Positions 24,391 to 39,723 of a stretch of 64,000 bases of DNA are shown piece after piece. Origin of the DNA: Amycolatopsis solani (GTDB lineage Bacteria; Actinomycetota; Actinomycetes; Mycobacteriales; Pseudonocardiaceae). The translations under genes were made by a program, and so were the position numbers. The notes beneath the pieces were generated by a model. That model worked only from the letters and a program-made list of their open reading frames with translations, was not told the DNA's origin and did no database searches. The stretch covers positions 620,001 through 684,000 of the forward strand of contig NZ_JAWQJT010000002.1 in assembly GCF_033441515.1 (NCBI RefSeq). Reading direction: 5' to 3'. Numbering within the stretch: position 1 is the stretch's first letter; the number at the start of each line of letters is the position of its first letter.

Positions 24391-27371
24391 ATGACCGACA
24401 CGAAGGAATGGACGTTCCCGGCCTCGTTCGGGCAGGAGCGGATCTGGCTGTCGAACCAGCTCGACCCGGCGTCCCCGGTGTACAACCTCCCCTGCCAGGT
24501 GCGGCAGGACCTGCCGCTCACCGCGGGGCAGTGGCGGGCCGCGCTCGGCGTCGTCGTCGGACGGCACGAGGCCCTGCGCACGGCGTTCCGGATGGACGGC
24601 GGCGAGCTCGTCCAGGTGGTGCACGCCGACGTCCCGATCGACCCCGAGGTGCACGACCTGCGAGACCTCCCGGACCGGGAAGCGCGCGCGGCCGAGCTGG
24701 CCGAAGCGATCGCCCGCCGCGCGATCCCGTTGGACTCGGCGCCGCCGTGGCGGGCCCAGCTGTGCCGGCTCGGCGACGCCGACTGGCTGCTCACCTTCGT
24801 CGTGCACCACACGGTGTTCGACGCCGGGTCCGTGCTGGTGCTGGCGAACGAGCTGAACGAGGCCTGCAACGCGGTCGTCGAAGGACGGCTCCCGAAGCTG
24901 CCCGAGCTGGCCATCCAGTACCCGGACTACTCGGCGTGGCAGCGCGGCCAGTTGCCGGTCGTGCGCGCGCAGCTGGACTACTGGCGCGAGCGGCTCGCCG
25001 GGCTCCCGCCGGTGCACAGCCTGCCCACCGACCGGCCGCGGCCCGCGGAGTTCGGGTTCGACGGCGGCCAGGTCGACTTCACCCTCCCGGACGGCCTGCT
25101 CGACCGGGTCGGCGTGGTCGGCCGCGAGCTGTCGGCGTCGCCGTTCATGGTGCTGCTGGCCGGGTACACCGCGCTGCTGTCGCGGCTGTCCGGGGTGGAC
25201 GACGTCGTGGTCGGGGTGCCGGTCGCCGGCCGCGATCTGCCCGAGCTGGCACCGCTGATCGGCATGTTCGTCAACCAGCTCGCGATCCGCGTCGACTGTG
25301 GGGGCGACCCGGCGTTCGCCGAGCTCGTGGGCCGGGTCCGCACCGCGGTGCTCGACGCCATCGAGCACGGCCGCGTGCCGTTCCAGCTGGTCGCCGAGGA
25401 GGTGCGCCCGGAGCGTGACGCGGGCGTGCAGGCGCTGTACCAGATCGGCTTCAACTTCATCCCCGACTCGGGCATCGAGCCGGTCCGCTACGCCACGGCC
25501 AAGGACGACGTCGCCATCGACCTCACCGCGACCGGTGGCCGGCTGCTCTACCGCACCGACCTGTTCGACCGCGAGACCGCCGAGTCGATGGCCGAGCGGT
25601 TCCTGCGGCTCCTCGTGGCCGCGGTCGAAGACCCGGCCGTCGCGGTCGCCGACCTGCCGCTGCTGTCGGACGCCGAACGCGCCCGGATCGACGCGTGGAG
25701 CGGTTCGTCCACCGAGGACGCCCCGCTGGTCGTGGCGCGCTTCGAAGCGCAGGTCCGGTCCACACCGGACGCGGTCGCGGTGGACCTCGGCGGCTCGGTC
25801 CTGACGTACGCCGAGCTGAACGCGCGGGCCAACCGGGTCGCGCACCGCGTCGGTGCCGGTGGCGTGGTCGGGGTGTGCGCGCCGAACTCAGCGGACCTCG
25901 TCGTGGGTATCCTCGGCGCGCTCAAGAGCGGTGCGGCCTACGTGCCGCTCGACCCGGCCAACCCGGCCGCGCGGCAGGAGCTGATCCTGGCCGACGCCGG
26001 TGCGCGGGTGGTGCTCACCGCGGGCGATGTGACCCTGGCCGCCGAGACCCTCGCCCTCGACGATCCGGCAGTGTGGGCGGAGTCGGCCGAAGAGGACCCC
26101 GTGCGGCCGGAGCCGGACGCGATCGCCTACGTCATCTACACCTCGGGCTCGACCGGGCGCCCCAAGGGCGTGCAGGTCGGCCACCGGGCACTCGCCACCT
26201 ACCTCGGCTGGGCGCGCGAGGCGTACCCGAGCCTGGCCGGGCGCGCGCTGCTGCACACGTCGGCGTCGTTCGACCTGACCGTCACGACGCTGCTCGGCCC
26301 GCTCACCGCCGGCGGGTCCATTGTGGACTCGGGGCGGCCGGACTTCGTCAAGGCCACCCCGACGCACCTCGCCGTGCTGCCGGAGGAGTCTTATCCGACC
26401 GGGGACCTGGTGCTCGGCGGCGAGGCGCTGATGGGCGAAGCCGTGCGGCCGTTCTCGGGGATTTCCGTCACCAACGAGTATGGGCCGACCGAGGTGACCG
26501 TCGGCTGCGTGGCCCACCGGCTCGACGGTCCGGTCGACGGACCGGTGCCGATCGGCCGCCCGATCCCCGGTACCCGCGCTTACGTCCTCGACGCGCGCTT
26601 GCGGCCGGTGCCGCCGGGCGTCGCCGGGCAGCTCCACCTGGCCGGCACGCAGCTCGCGCACGGCTACCTCGGGCTGCCCGAGCTGACCGCCGAGCGGTTC
26701 CCGGACGGCCCGTACGGGCGGATGTACGCGACCGGCGACCTCGCCCGGTGGCGCCGGGACGGCACCCTGGAGTACCTCGGCCGGACCGACGACCAGGTCA
26801 AGCTGCGCGGCTTCCGGATCGAGCCGGGTGAAGTGGAAGCCGCGCTGCGGGAGCTGCCGGAGATCCGGGACGCGGCGGTGGCGGTCCGCGAGGGGACCCT
26901 CGTCGGGTACGTCGTCGGCACCGCGGACGGCGCGGCCGACGCGCTGCGGGCGGTACTGCCGGAGTACCTGGTGCCGACCGTGTTCGTCACGCTGGAAGCA
27001 CTGCCGGTGGCGGCGAGCGGCAAGCTCGACCGGGCCGCGCTGCCCGATCCGCACCTCGGTGCCGCGACGGAGTACGTGGCCCCGAGCACCGCGGCCGAGG
27101 AGCTGGTCGCCGAGGTGCTGGGCGAGCTACTGGGCATCGAGAAGCTCGGCGTGCACGACGACTTCTTCGCCCACGGCGGCAATTCGCTGCTCGCGATCCG
27201 CGCGATGGCCCGGATCCGCAAGCAGGTCGGCGTCGAGCTGCCGGTCCGCGGCCTGTTCTCCTTCACCACGGTGGCCGGGCTCGCCGCCGAGGTCGAGCGG
27301 CGCCTGGAAGCGGACCTCGAGCAGCTCAGCGACGAAGAGGTCCGGGCCCAGCTGGCCGAAGGCGGGCAGGC

Positions 27372-27375
<4 letters not shown>
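24391..27375 (+). CDS. NRPS: C-A-PCP, adenylation code read as Asn
   Basis: This 994-residue single module has condensation (about 5-430; HHTVFDA in place of HHxxxDG), adenylation (about 455-895; YTSGSTGRPKGV, NEYGPTEVT) and PCP (about 920-980; FFAHGGNSLLA). Pocket residues aligned by eye to GrsA are D-L-T-K-V-G-E-V-G-K. This is one conservative change from the well-known Asn code DLTKLGEVGK, so L-Asn is the likely substrate. The final Gly to Ala change in the C motif is tolerated in active domains. The ATG follows AGGAG, 10 nt after the PKS stop; the stop overlaps the next GTG. Asn fits the AsnO/SyrP-like oxygenase encoded downstream. Confidence 0.92.
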
Positions 27376-32761
<5,386 letters not shown>

Positions 32762-32765
<4 letters not shown>

Positions 32766-34015
32766 CCGACGTCGTGCTGGTCAGGGAAGCCTGCGGCCAC
32801 TGGGTCGGCGAGGTCGCCGCGGCGGTGCACGCGGCCGGGCACCGCGCGGTGCTGCTCGCGCCGCCGGTCGACACGGCGTCGCTCGCCGGGGTGGTGGACG
32901 AGGTGATCGCGGTCGACGACGTCCACGACGCCGAGGCGGTCGCCGCTCGGATCCGCTCGGCGGTCGGGACGCCCGCCGCCGTGCTGACCGGCTCGGACGG
33001 GATCGTCGCGAGCACCGCCCGCGCCGCCGAACTGCTCGGCGTCGCGCGGTGCCCGGCGTCGGTGTTCGCCTTGTGCGCCGACAAGTTCGCGGTCCGGGAA
33101 GCACTGGCCGCCGCCGGGCTGCCGGGACCCGCGGCGGCGCTGATCTCGTCGGCCGCCTCGGCGGCGGAGGTGGCCGAGCGGGTCGGGCTGCCGGCGATCG
33201 TCAAGCCGGTCAACGGCGCCGGGAGCAACCTCGTGCGCACGGTGTCCACTGTGGACGAGCTGGCGGCGGCGTACTCGCTGCTGGCTGCGCGGCTGCCCGC
33301 GTCCGCGGACCCGCGCTACCACCGCCGGCTGGGGACGATCGACCCGGCGTCGACGTTCCTCGTCGAGAGTCTGTTGCGAGGCCCGGAGTACGCGGTGGAC
33401 GTGCTGATCCGCGACGGCGTCGCCGAGCCGGTCGAGATCCTCGACAAGCCGCTGATCGACGAGCGCAAGTTCGAGCTGGCGCTGTCCTGCCCGCCGGCCG
33501 GGTTGCCGCCCGAGCGGGCGGAGCTGGTCAGGTCGGCGGCGTCGGCCGCGGTGCTCGCGCTGGGCCTGGACAACACGGTCGCGCACGTCGAGGTGATCGA
33601 CGACGAGCGGCGCGGCCCGACGATCGTCGAGGTCAACGCGGGCCGCCCGGCGGGCTCGATCATGCCGTTGCTGGCCAAGCTGCGCACCGGAATCGACGTC
33701 TTCGCCGAGCTGACGGCCCTCGCCCTCGGCGCGCCGCCACCCGCGCGCGAGCCGGCGAAGCTGCCGATCCCGCTGGGCATGCTGATCCTCTACGCGGCCG
33801 GATCCGGCACGCTGACCGGCATCGGCGGCCTCGACGAGGTCGCGGCCCTGCCGGAAGTGGTCGACGTCGTCACGACGGTCTCGCCGGGCCAGGTGCTCAC
33901 CGACGAGCAGGAGACGTACGCGGTCAACCTGGTCGTCGCGGGCTTCGCCGACCACGACGACCTCACGGCCCTGCACGCCGAAGCCAGCAAGCTGATCCGC
34001 CTGGAGGTCGCGTGA
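32762..34015 (+). CDS. ATP-grasp carboxylate-amine ligase (first paralogue)
   Basis: This 417-residue protein has an N-terminal Rossmann-like preATP-grasp part (1-100) and an ATP-grasp domain (about 110-310). Visible are the Lys in PAIVKPVNGAGS, the hinge region FLVESLLRGPEYAVDV and the metal site THIVEVNAGRPAG-like PTIVEVNAGRP. A BL00235/BacD-type C-terminal part follows. Such enzymes join a carboxylate to an amine via an acylphosphate, as in bacilysin or dapdiamide biosynthesis. It starts with GTG inside GTGA overlaps on both sides, so it belongs to the NRPS operon. It may add or modify an amino acid on the product, or serve self-protection. Confidence 0.9.
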
Positions 34016-35274
34016 AGACCGCGTTCATCGTGCGGGAAACGCGCGGACAGTGGATCGCGGACTTCGCGGCCGCCGTCCGCGCGGCCGGGTGGCGGGCCGA
34101 GCTGGTCACCGAGCCCGTGGACGACGTCGAGCGGGCCGAGCTGGACACCCTGGTCGACGGGTTCGTCGTCGTCGACGACGTCCGGGACGCTCCCGCGGTG
34201 GCCGAGGCGCTCCGCGACCGGGCGCCCGCCGCGGTGCTGACCGCGGCCGAAGGGATCATCGCGAGCACCGCGCGGATCGCCGGGCTGCTCGGTGTCGCCC
34301 GCTGCGGGGCGGACGTGTTCACGCTGGCGCACAACAAGTTCGCCGTCCGCGAGGCGCTCGCCGCGGCCGGGCTGCCGGGGCCGCGGGCGGCGTTGTTCGC
34401 CGACCCGGTCGATGCGCCGCGGATCGCTCAGGAGGTCGGCTTCCCGGCGATCGTCAAGCCGGTCAACGGCGCCGCGAGCGCGCTCGTCCGCACGGTGTCC
34501 ACTGTGGACGAGCTGGTCGCGGCGCACCACCTGCTGGCCACCCGGCTGCCGGAGAACCCGGACGCGCGCTACCACCGCCCGCTGCCGGGAGGGCTCGACC
34601 CGCTGCGGGTGTTCCTCGTCGAGAGCCTGCTCGACGGCCCGGAGTACGCGGTGGACGTGCTCGTCCGCGACGGCGTGGCCGAACCGGTCACCGTGGTCGG
34701 CAAACCGCTGGTCGACGAGCGGAAGTTCGAGCTCGGCATGGTCTGCCCGCCGTTCGGGCTGTCCGGGGAGCGCGCGTCGGCCATCCGCGAGGCCGCGTCG
34801 GCCGCCGTGCTGGCCCTCGGCCTGGACCACACGGTCGCCCACGTCGAGGTGATCGACGACGCGCGGCTCGGCCCGGTGATCGTCGAGGTCAACGCGGGCC
34901 GCCCGGCCGGGGGAGCGCAACCGGCCCTGCTCAAGCTCGCCACCGGCGTCGACGTCATCGCCGAAGCCGTTTCCCTCGCCCTCGGTACGCCGCCGCCCGC
35001 GCGGGGCACCGGGCTGCCCGTGCCGGTCGGGTACCTCATCGTCTACGCGGAGGGCCGCGGACGGCTGGTGCGCGTCGAAGGCACCGAGGAGGTCGCGGAC
35101 CTGCCGGAGGTCCTCGACGTCGTCACCATCGTTTCCCCCGGCCAGGTGCTCAGCGACGACCAGGAGATCTACGCCGTCAACGTCCTCGTCGCCGGGTTCA
35201 CCGACCTCGACGACCTGGCCGCGCTGCACGCCGAGGCCGCCAAACTCGTGCGATTCGAACTGGAGGAGTCATGA
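34012..35274 (+). CDS. ATP-grasp carboxylate-amine ligase (second paralogue)
   Basis: This 420-residue protein closely parallels its upstream neighbour along the whole length (shared KFAVREALAAAGLPGP, KPVNGA, TVSTVDEL, EVNAGRPAG), so the pair arose by tandem duplication. ATP-grasp Lys and the acidic metal residues are kept, so both copies look active. Retention of two copies suggests two successive ligations or a heterodimer rather than redundancy. Start GTG (GTGA overlap with copy 1), stop overlapping the TauD ATG. No substrate can be deduced. Confidence 0.9.
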   Translation: MKTAFIVRETRGQWIADFAAAVRAAGWRAELVTEPVDDVERAELDTLVDGFVVVDDVRDAPAVAEALRDRAPAAVLTAAEGIIASTARIAGLLGVARCGADVFTLAHNKFAVREALAAAGLPGPRAALFADPVDAPRIAQEVGFPAIVKPVNGAASALVRTVSTVDELVAAHHLLATRLPENPDARYHRPLPGGLDPLRVFLVESLLDGPEYAVDVLVRDGVAEPVTVVGKPLVDERKFELGMVCPPFGLSGERASAIREAASAAVLALGLDHTVAHVEVIDDARLGPVIVEVNAGRPAGGAQPALLKLATGVDVIAEAVSLALGTPPPARGTGLPVPVGYLIVYAEGRGRLVRVEGTEEVADLPEVLDVVTIVSPGQVLSDDQEIYAVNVLVAGFTDLDDLAALHAEAAKLVRFELEES

Positions 35275-36209
35275 CCGCCGATCTCGCGGCGCCGCTGGGG
35301 CAGCTGCAGGGCAACGAGCACACCAGGATCGCCGTCTTCCCGGCCGCGGACTTCGCGGCGGTGGAGGCGCGGCTGCCGGCGTTGCGGAACCACCTGCGCG
35401 ACCACGGCGCGATCCTGCTGCGCGGCCTGCCCGCCGACCTCGACCTGTTCAACCGGGTCACCGAGGCGATCGGCGGGGCGCTGCTGACCTACACCGAGCG
35501 GTCGACGCCGCGCTCGAACGTGGCGGGCAACATCTACACCTCGACGGAGTACCCGCCCGCCGAGTCGATCCCGATGCACAACGAGAACTCCTACTCGGCG
35601 AGCTGGCCCGCGCGCCTGTTCTTCCTGTGCGACACCGCGGCGGAAACCGGCGGGGCCACGCCGATCGCGGACAGCCGGGCGCTGTACCGGCTGCTGCCGG
35701 CGGACCTCCGGGAGCGCTTCGCCGGCGGCGTCACCTACGCGCGCGCGTTCCGCGAAGGGCTCGGGCTGACCTGGCAGGAGGCGTTCCAGACCGAGGACCG
35801 CGCGGTCGTCGAGGACTACTGCGCGCGCAACGGCCAGACGTTCGAATGGACGGAGGAGGGCCTGCGCACCCGGCACGTCCGGCCGTCGTTCGTCACCGAG
35901 CCGCACACCGGGGACACCGTGTGGTTCAACCAGGCCAACCTGTTCCACGTCTCGAGCCTCGGCGAGGAGGTCAGCGAGGCGCTGCTGGAGCTGTACCCGG
36001 AGGCGGACCTGCCCCGCAACGCCTACTTCGCCGACGGCAGCCCCATCCCGGTCGAAGACCTGGTGAAGGTCCGCGAGGTCTACGACGAGGTCAGCTACGC
36101 GTTCCCGTGGCAGGCCGGGGACATCATGGTGATCAACAACATGCTGATGGCCCACGGCCGCGAGCCGTTCACCGGCAAGCGGCGCATCCTGGTGGCGATG
36201 ACGGGATGA
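35271..36209 (+). CDS. TauD-family Fe(II)/2-oxoglutarate oxygenase, SyrP/AsnO-like
   Basis: This 312-residue dioxygenase has the iron-binding facial triad H103-x-E105 (MHNENSY) and distal His295 (LMAHGRE), with the 2-oxoglutarate Arg in KRRILVAM. The HxE variant instead of HxD is the form found in amino-acid beta-hydroxylases such as AsnO and VioC. SyrP is a TauD relative acting on carrier-bound Asp. Together with an Asn-reading adenylation domain in the same operon, beta-hydroxylation of Asn (free or tethered) is the natural hypothesis. ATGA overlaps on both sides bind it to the operon. Confidence 0.9.
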   Translation: MTADLAAPLGQLQGNEHTRIAVFPAADFAAVEARLPALRNHLRDHGAILLRGLPADLDLFNRVTEAIGGALLTYTERSTPRSNVAGNIYTSTEYPPAESIPMHNENSYSASWPARLFFLCDTAAETGGATPIADSRALYRLLPADLRERFAGGVTYARAFREGLGLTWQEAFQTEDRAVVEDYCARNGQTFEWTEEGLRTRHVRPSFVTEPHTGDTVWFNQANLFHVSSLGEEVSEALLELYPEADLPRNAYFADGSPIPVEDLVKVREVYDEVSYAFPWQAGDIMVINNMLMAHGREPFTGKRRILVAMTG

Positions 36210-36826
36210 CCGCACCGGTGGTGGTGCTGCTCGCGCACCCGCGGCCCGGCAGCTTCAACCACGCGCTCGCCGGCCGGGTCGTCGTGGCGCTGGAGCGGGC
36301 CGGGGTGCCGGTGCGGTTCCACGACCTGTACGCCGAAGGCTTCGATCCGGTGCTGACCGCGGAAGAGGCCTACACCAGCGGAACCCGGGCGGAGGAGTTC
36401 CTCGCCGCCGAGCCGGATCCGCTGGTGCGGCGCCACCGCGAGGACCTGCGCGGGGCGGGCGGGCTCGTCGCGATCCACCCGAACTGGTGGGGCAAGCCGC
36501 CCGCCATCCTCAGCGGCTGGCTCGACCGGATCCTCGTCCCGGGCGTCGCCTACCGCCTCTCCTCCGCGGGTGGCGCGCCCGAGTCGCTGCTTTCCCTGCG
36601 GCGGCTGCTGGTGGTGAACACCTCCGACACCACCGAGGAGCGCGAGCGGACGCTGTTCGGCGACCCGCTCGACGCGATCTGGCGGCGCTGCCTGGCGCCG
36701 TACCTCGGCGAGCCGGAGGTCCGCCGACTGGTGCTGCGGGTGGTGGCCGACGCGGACTCGGCTCGCCGCACGGCGTGGCTCGACGACGTCGAGGCGGAGG
36801 CGGCGCGGTTCTTCGGCGCCCGCTGA
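36206..36826 (+). CDS. NAD(P)H-quinone-oxidoreductase-like flavodoxin-fold protein
   Basis: This 206-residue protein has a flavodoxin-like fold: phosphate-binding HPRPGSFNHALAG at the start and the HPNWWGKPPAILSGWLDR signature of NQO1/MdaB/KefF-type FMN- or FAD-dependent quinone reductases. It uses NAD(P)H for two-electron reductions. As the last gene of the operon (ATG overlapping the TauD stop, hairpin terminator 12 nt downstream) it could reduce a quinone, nitroso, imine or enone step in the product, or protect against redox stress. Role in the pathway is inferred from position only. Confidence 0.85.
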   Translation: MTAPVVVLLAHPRPGSFNHALAGRVVVALERAGVPVRFHDLYAEGFDPVLTAEEAYTSGTRAEEFLAAEPDPLVRRHREDLRGAGGLVAIHPNWWGKPPAILSGWLDRILVPGVAYRLSSAGGAPESLLSLRRLLVVNTSDTTEERERTLFGDPLDAIWRRCLAPYLGEPEVRRLVLRVVADADSARRTAWLDDVEAEAARFFGAR

Positions 36827-36838
36827 TCGGTGGCGCGT

Positions 36839-36891
36839 GTAGTGAATGACTCATTCCTGTCGTCCGACGACAGGAATGAGTCATTCACTAC
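36839..36891. terminator. 25-bp perfect hairpin ending the NRPS operon
   Basis: Arms 36839-36863 and 36867-36891 are perfect inverted repeats of 25 bp (core GAATGACTCATTCCTGTCGT) with a 3-nt loop CCG. It stands between the convergent stop codons of the oxidoreductase and the beta-lactamase, so it probably terminates both transcripts. Confidence 0.8.
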
Positions 36892-36906
36892 GTCCGGGCC
36901 GGGCGG

Positions 36907-37803
36907 TCAGCGGTAGGTGTCGAGGGTCAGCTTCGCCGCCTGGGCGATCAGCCGGTCGTCGTGCTCGGCGTTCTCGGTCTTGCGGTCGGACAGCACGGCC
37001 AGCACGATCGGCGCGCGGCCCGGCGGCCAGATCACCGCGATGTCGTTGCGCGTGGCGTATTCGCCGGTGCCGGTCTTGTCGGCGACGGTCCAGCCGGCGG
37101 GGGTGCCCGCGCGGATCACCGCGGCGCCGGTGAGGTTGGCGCGCATCGTGTCCGTGTAGAACGTCCGCTGCGCGGACGGTAGCGCCGTGCCGACGGCGAA
37201 CGCGCGCAGGTCGGCCGCCATCGCGCGCGGGGTGCTCGTGTCGCGGACGTCGCCCGGGGCCAGGTCGTTGAGGCCCGGCTCGATCCGGTCGACGTGCGTG
37301 GTCGTGTCGCCGATCCCGCGCAGCGCGGCGGCCAGCCCGGCCGGGCCGCCGAGCTCGCGGAACAGCAGGTTGGCGGCGGTGTTGTCGCTGTAGCGCAACG
37401 CCGCGTCGATCGCGTCACGCAGGGACAGCCCGGTCCCGGCGTGCTTTTCGCCGATCGGTGAGTTCTCCTGCACGTCGGCCCGGGTGTAGGGCAGCACCTT
37501 CGCCAGCCCGGCCATACTCGTCCGCTGGAGGACGGCCGCGGCGGAGAACGCCTTGTGCGTCGACGCGTAGCCGAAGCGCTCGTCGGCCCGGTGGGTGACC
37601 TCGCGGCCGGAACCGGTGTCGATCGCGTACACGCCGAGGCGGGCGTCGAAATCGCGTTCGAGCGGCGCGAAGTCCGGTTGCGGCGCGACCGAGGACGTCG
37701 ACGGCGGGGCCGCGGCCGGCGCCGGGGTTTCGGCGGCGCACGCGGTGAGCGGGACGAGGGCCAGCGCGGCGAGCGCGGCCCACCGGACGTGGGGGAACGG
37801 CAC
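36907..37803 (-). CDS. blaL: Class A beta-lactamase lipoprotein (BlaL-like)
   Basis: This 298-residue class A serine beta-lactamase shows all catalytic motifs: S-x-x-K in ASTHKAF, SDN in RYSDNTAA, the omega-loop Glu in RIEPGLNDL and KTG in DKTGTGEY. A lipobox (PLTAC) after a short hydrophobic signal indicates a membrane-anchored lipoprotein, and an Ala/Pro-rich linker follows. It hydrolyses penicillins outside the cell. It is divergent from a LysR gene that is followed by a BlaB-like gene, the arrangement described for Streptomyces cacaoi blaL-blaA-blaB, so it is probably beta-lactam inducible. Confidence 0.93.
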   Translation of the reverse strand: MPFPHVRWAALAALALVPLTACAAETPAPAAAPPSTSSVAPQPDFAPLERDFDARLGVYAIDTGSGREVTHRADERFGYASTHKAFSAAAVLQRTSMAGLAKVLPYTRADVQENSPIGEKHAGTGLSLRDAIDAALRYSDNTAANLLFRELGGPAGLAAALRGIGDTTTHVDRIEPGLNDLAPGDVRDTSTPRAMAADLRAFAVGTALPSAQRTFYTDTMRANLTGAAVIRAGTPAGWTVADKTGTGEYATRNDIAVIWPPGRAPIVLAVLSDRKTENAEHDDRLIAQAAKLTLDTYR

Positions 37804-37884
37804 GGTGCTTCCTTCCGGTCTTGATCGACATCCGCAGTCTCACCGCGTTCGCTCATGCTGTCCAAGACGGAAACCGGCGGTTCG

Positions 37885-37899
37885 ATGCCACAATCGCAT
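37885..37899. promoter_or_regulatory. LysR box ATGC-N7-GCAT in the bla divergent region
   Basis: ATGCCACAATCGCAT has 4-bp arms and satisfies the LysR T-N11-A rule exactly (T37886, A37898). It lies 11 nt before the LysR start and 82 nt before the beta-lactamase start, a position suited to autoregulation and activation of the divergent gene. Confidence 0.6.
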
Positions 37900-37910
37900 A
37901 GAGTGAGGTC

Positions 37911-38780
37911 GTGGACCTGGTCGGCGGCTGCAGAGCGTTCGTGAGCGTGAGCGAGACGGGGAGCTTCACAGCCGGTGCGGCGCTCGCGCGCATCCCCCAG
38001 CCGGTCGCGAGCCGGCGGATCGCCGCGCTCGAACGCCACTTCGGCGAACGGCTCTTCGACCGCTCCACCCGCCGGGCCCGGCTGACCGCGTTCGGGCGCG
38101 ACGTGCTCCCGTCCGCGCAGCGACTCGTCCGGCTGGCCGACTCGCTGGAGCACGACGCCCAGCGTGCGCGGCTGCGGCCGATGCGCGTGGCGGTGCCGGG
38201 CACCTGCGGGGTCCGCGAGCTCGCCGAACTGGCCGCCGAGGCCCGCGCGCTCGAAGTCCACCTGGAGTTCCGCGCGGCGGAGCCGGGGGAGCGGGCCGAA
38301 CTCGTCCGGACGAGCGAGGTGCGGGCCGCGCTCACCGCCGTCCCGGCCGAGGAGGGTGTGTGGTCGGTGCCGCTCGGCGTCGCCGGGGTGGCGCCGCCGC
38401 GAACGCGGGTCGTGCACCTGGAGACGTTGCGGGCGGGCCGCTCCGGAGGTCCGCGGCGGCGGGTCTGGATCCAGCCCGAGGACGACGTTCCGCACGTCCG
38501 CGACCGGGTGCTGCGGGTCCGCGACGCCGTCGGGCTGCCACCGGCGCAGGTCGCGGTGGCCGGCTCGCTGACCGCGGCGGCCGCGGAGGTGTTCGCCTCG
38601 GCGGACCTGCTGGTCTGCTCGGTCGCGCAGGCCGGCGAGCTCGGCCTGCACTGGCGGCCGATCGGCGAACTCGACCTCGCGCGCGGCTTCGGTGTCGCGG
38701 CCACGCTCGGCGAAGACGCCGAGCGGCTGCGCACGGTGCTGCGCGAAGCCGTCGGACGCTGTCTCGGAGCGGTCTCGTGA
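37911..38780 (+). CDS. blaA: LysR-family beta-lactamase regulator (BlaA-like)
   Basis: This 289-residue regulator has an N-terminal winged HTH (CRAFVSVSETGSFTAGAALARIPQPVASRRIAALERHF) and a shortened effector domain. In S. cacaoi the LysR protein BlaA activates the divergent beta-lactamase gene and its own operon together with BlaB. Start GTG at 37911; its stop overlaps the next GTG as GTGA, so regulator and blaB-like gene are co-translated. Confidence 0.88.
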   Translation: MDLVGGCRAFVSVSETGSFTAGAALARIPQPVASRRIAALERHFGERLFDRSTRRARLTAFGRDVLPSAQRLVRLADSLEHDAQRARLRPMRVAVPGTCGVRELAELAAEARALEVHLEFRAAEPGERAELVRTSEVRAALTAVPAEEGVWSVPLGVAGVAPPRTRVVHLETLRAGRSGGPRRRVWIQPEDDVPHVRDRVLRVRDAVGLPPAQVAVAGSLTAAAAEVFASADLLVCSVAQAGELGLHWRPIGELDLARGFGVAATLGEDAERLRTVLREAVGRCLGAVS

Positions 38781-39679
38781 GCACCGAAGCGCTGGTCCGC
38801 GACCTGCGGGCGGAGCTGGACGACGGCGGCCTGCGCGGCTCGTTCCTGGTGCGCGACCTGCGTTCGGGTGCGGAAGCAGGGATCGACCCGGACCGCGAGT
38901 ACCCGATCGCGTCCCTGGTCAAGGTCCCGCTGGCGGCGGCGACCCTGGAGCGCATCCGCCGCGGCGAGCTCGACGGCGCGACGCAGCTGGAGGTCCCGCC
39001 CGGCCGTGTCACCACTCCCGGCCCGATCGGCGTGACCCGGTTCCGGCACCCGGCCCGGATCGCCGTCGAGGACCTGCTGTACCTGAGCACGTGCCTCAGC
39101 GACGGCCAGGCGGCCGACGTCCTGTTCGGCCTGACGCCCCCGGCGGCGGTGGCGGCGCTGCTGACCGGCTGGGGCCTGACCGGGATCGCGCTGCGGCACG
39201 AGCTGCGCGACCTGGTGGACACCCCGGCCGAGCGCTTCGACGCCGGCGAGGCCGACCTGGCCCACGCACTGGCGATCGGCGCGGGAACGGCGGGCCAGGG
39301 CCACCGCCTGCCCCAGCTCGACGTGTCCCGCGCGAACGCGGCGTCCGCCCGCGCGCTGCTGGAGCTGCTGCAGGCACTGTGGACCCCGTCGAAGATCGAC
39401 CCGCCCGTGGCAGCGGCGGTGCGCGAGCTGATGGCGAACAACGTGATCCGCCACCGGCTGACCCCGGACTTCGCCTCGGACGCGGCGAAGTGGTCGTCGA
39501 AAACGGGCACGCTGCTGAACCTGCGCCACGAGGCGGGCGTGGTGGAGCACGCGGACGGCGGCGTGTTCGCGGTGGTGGCGCTGACGGAGTCCCGGGTACC
39601 GGCGGCCGTCCAGCCGGAGGCGGACGTGCTGATGTCCCGCGTCGCCCGAGCCCTGCGCGACCACCTGCGCGGCACGTGA
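38777..39679 (+). CDS. blaB: BlaB-like penicillin-recognising serine hydrolase homologue
   Basis: This 300-residue protein has the serine beta-lactamase fold motifs SLVK (S-x-x-K), LSDG in the SDN position and KTG in SSKTGTL, but no signal peptide, so it should stay in the cytosol. S. cacaoi BlaB has the same properties, does not measurably hydrolyse penicillin and is needed for induction. Its location behind the LysR gene supports the same signalling role here. The Asn to Gly change in SDN argues against ordinary beta-lactamase activity. Confidence 0.85.
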   Translation: MSTEALVRDLRAELDDGGLRGSFLVRDLRSGAEAGIDPDREYPIASLVKVPLAAATLERIRRGELDGATQLEVPPGRVTTPGPIGVTRFRHPARIAVEDLLYLSTCLSDGQAADVLFGLTPPAAVAALLTGWGLTGIALRHELRDLVDTPAERFDAGEADLAHALAIGAGTAGQGHRLPQLDVSRANAASARALLELLQALWTPSKIDPPVAAAVRELMANNVIRHRLTPDFASDAAKWSSKTGTLLNLRHEAGVVEHADGGVFAVVALTESRVPAAVQPEADVLMSRVARALRDHLRGT

Positions 39680-39723
39680 GAAAACCGCTTGGGGCGCCGG
39701 TTTCCCCGGCTTAGGCTCCGGCG

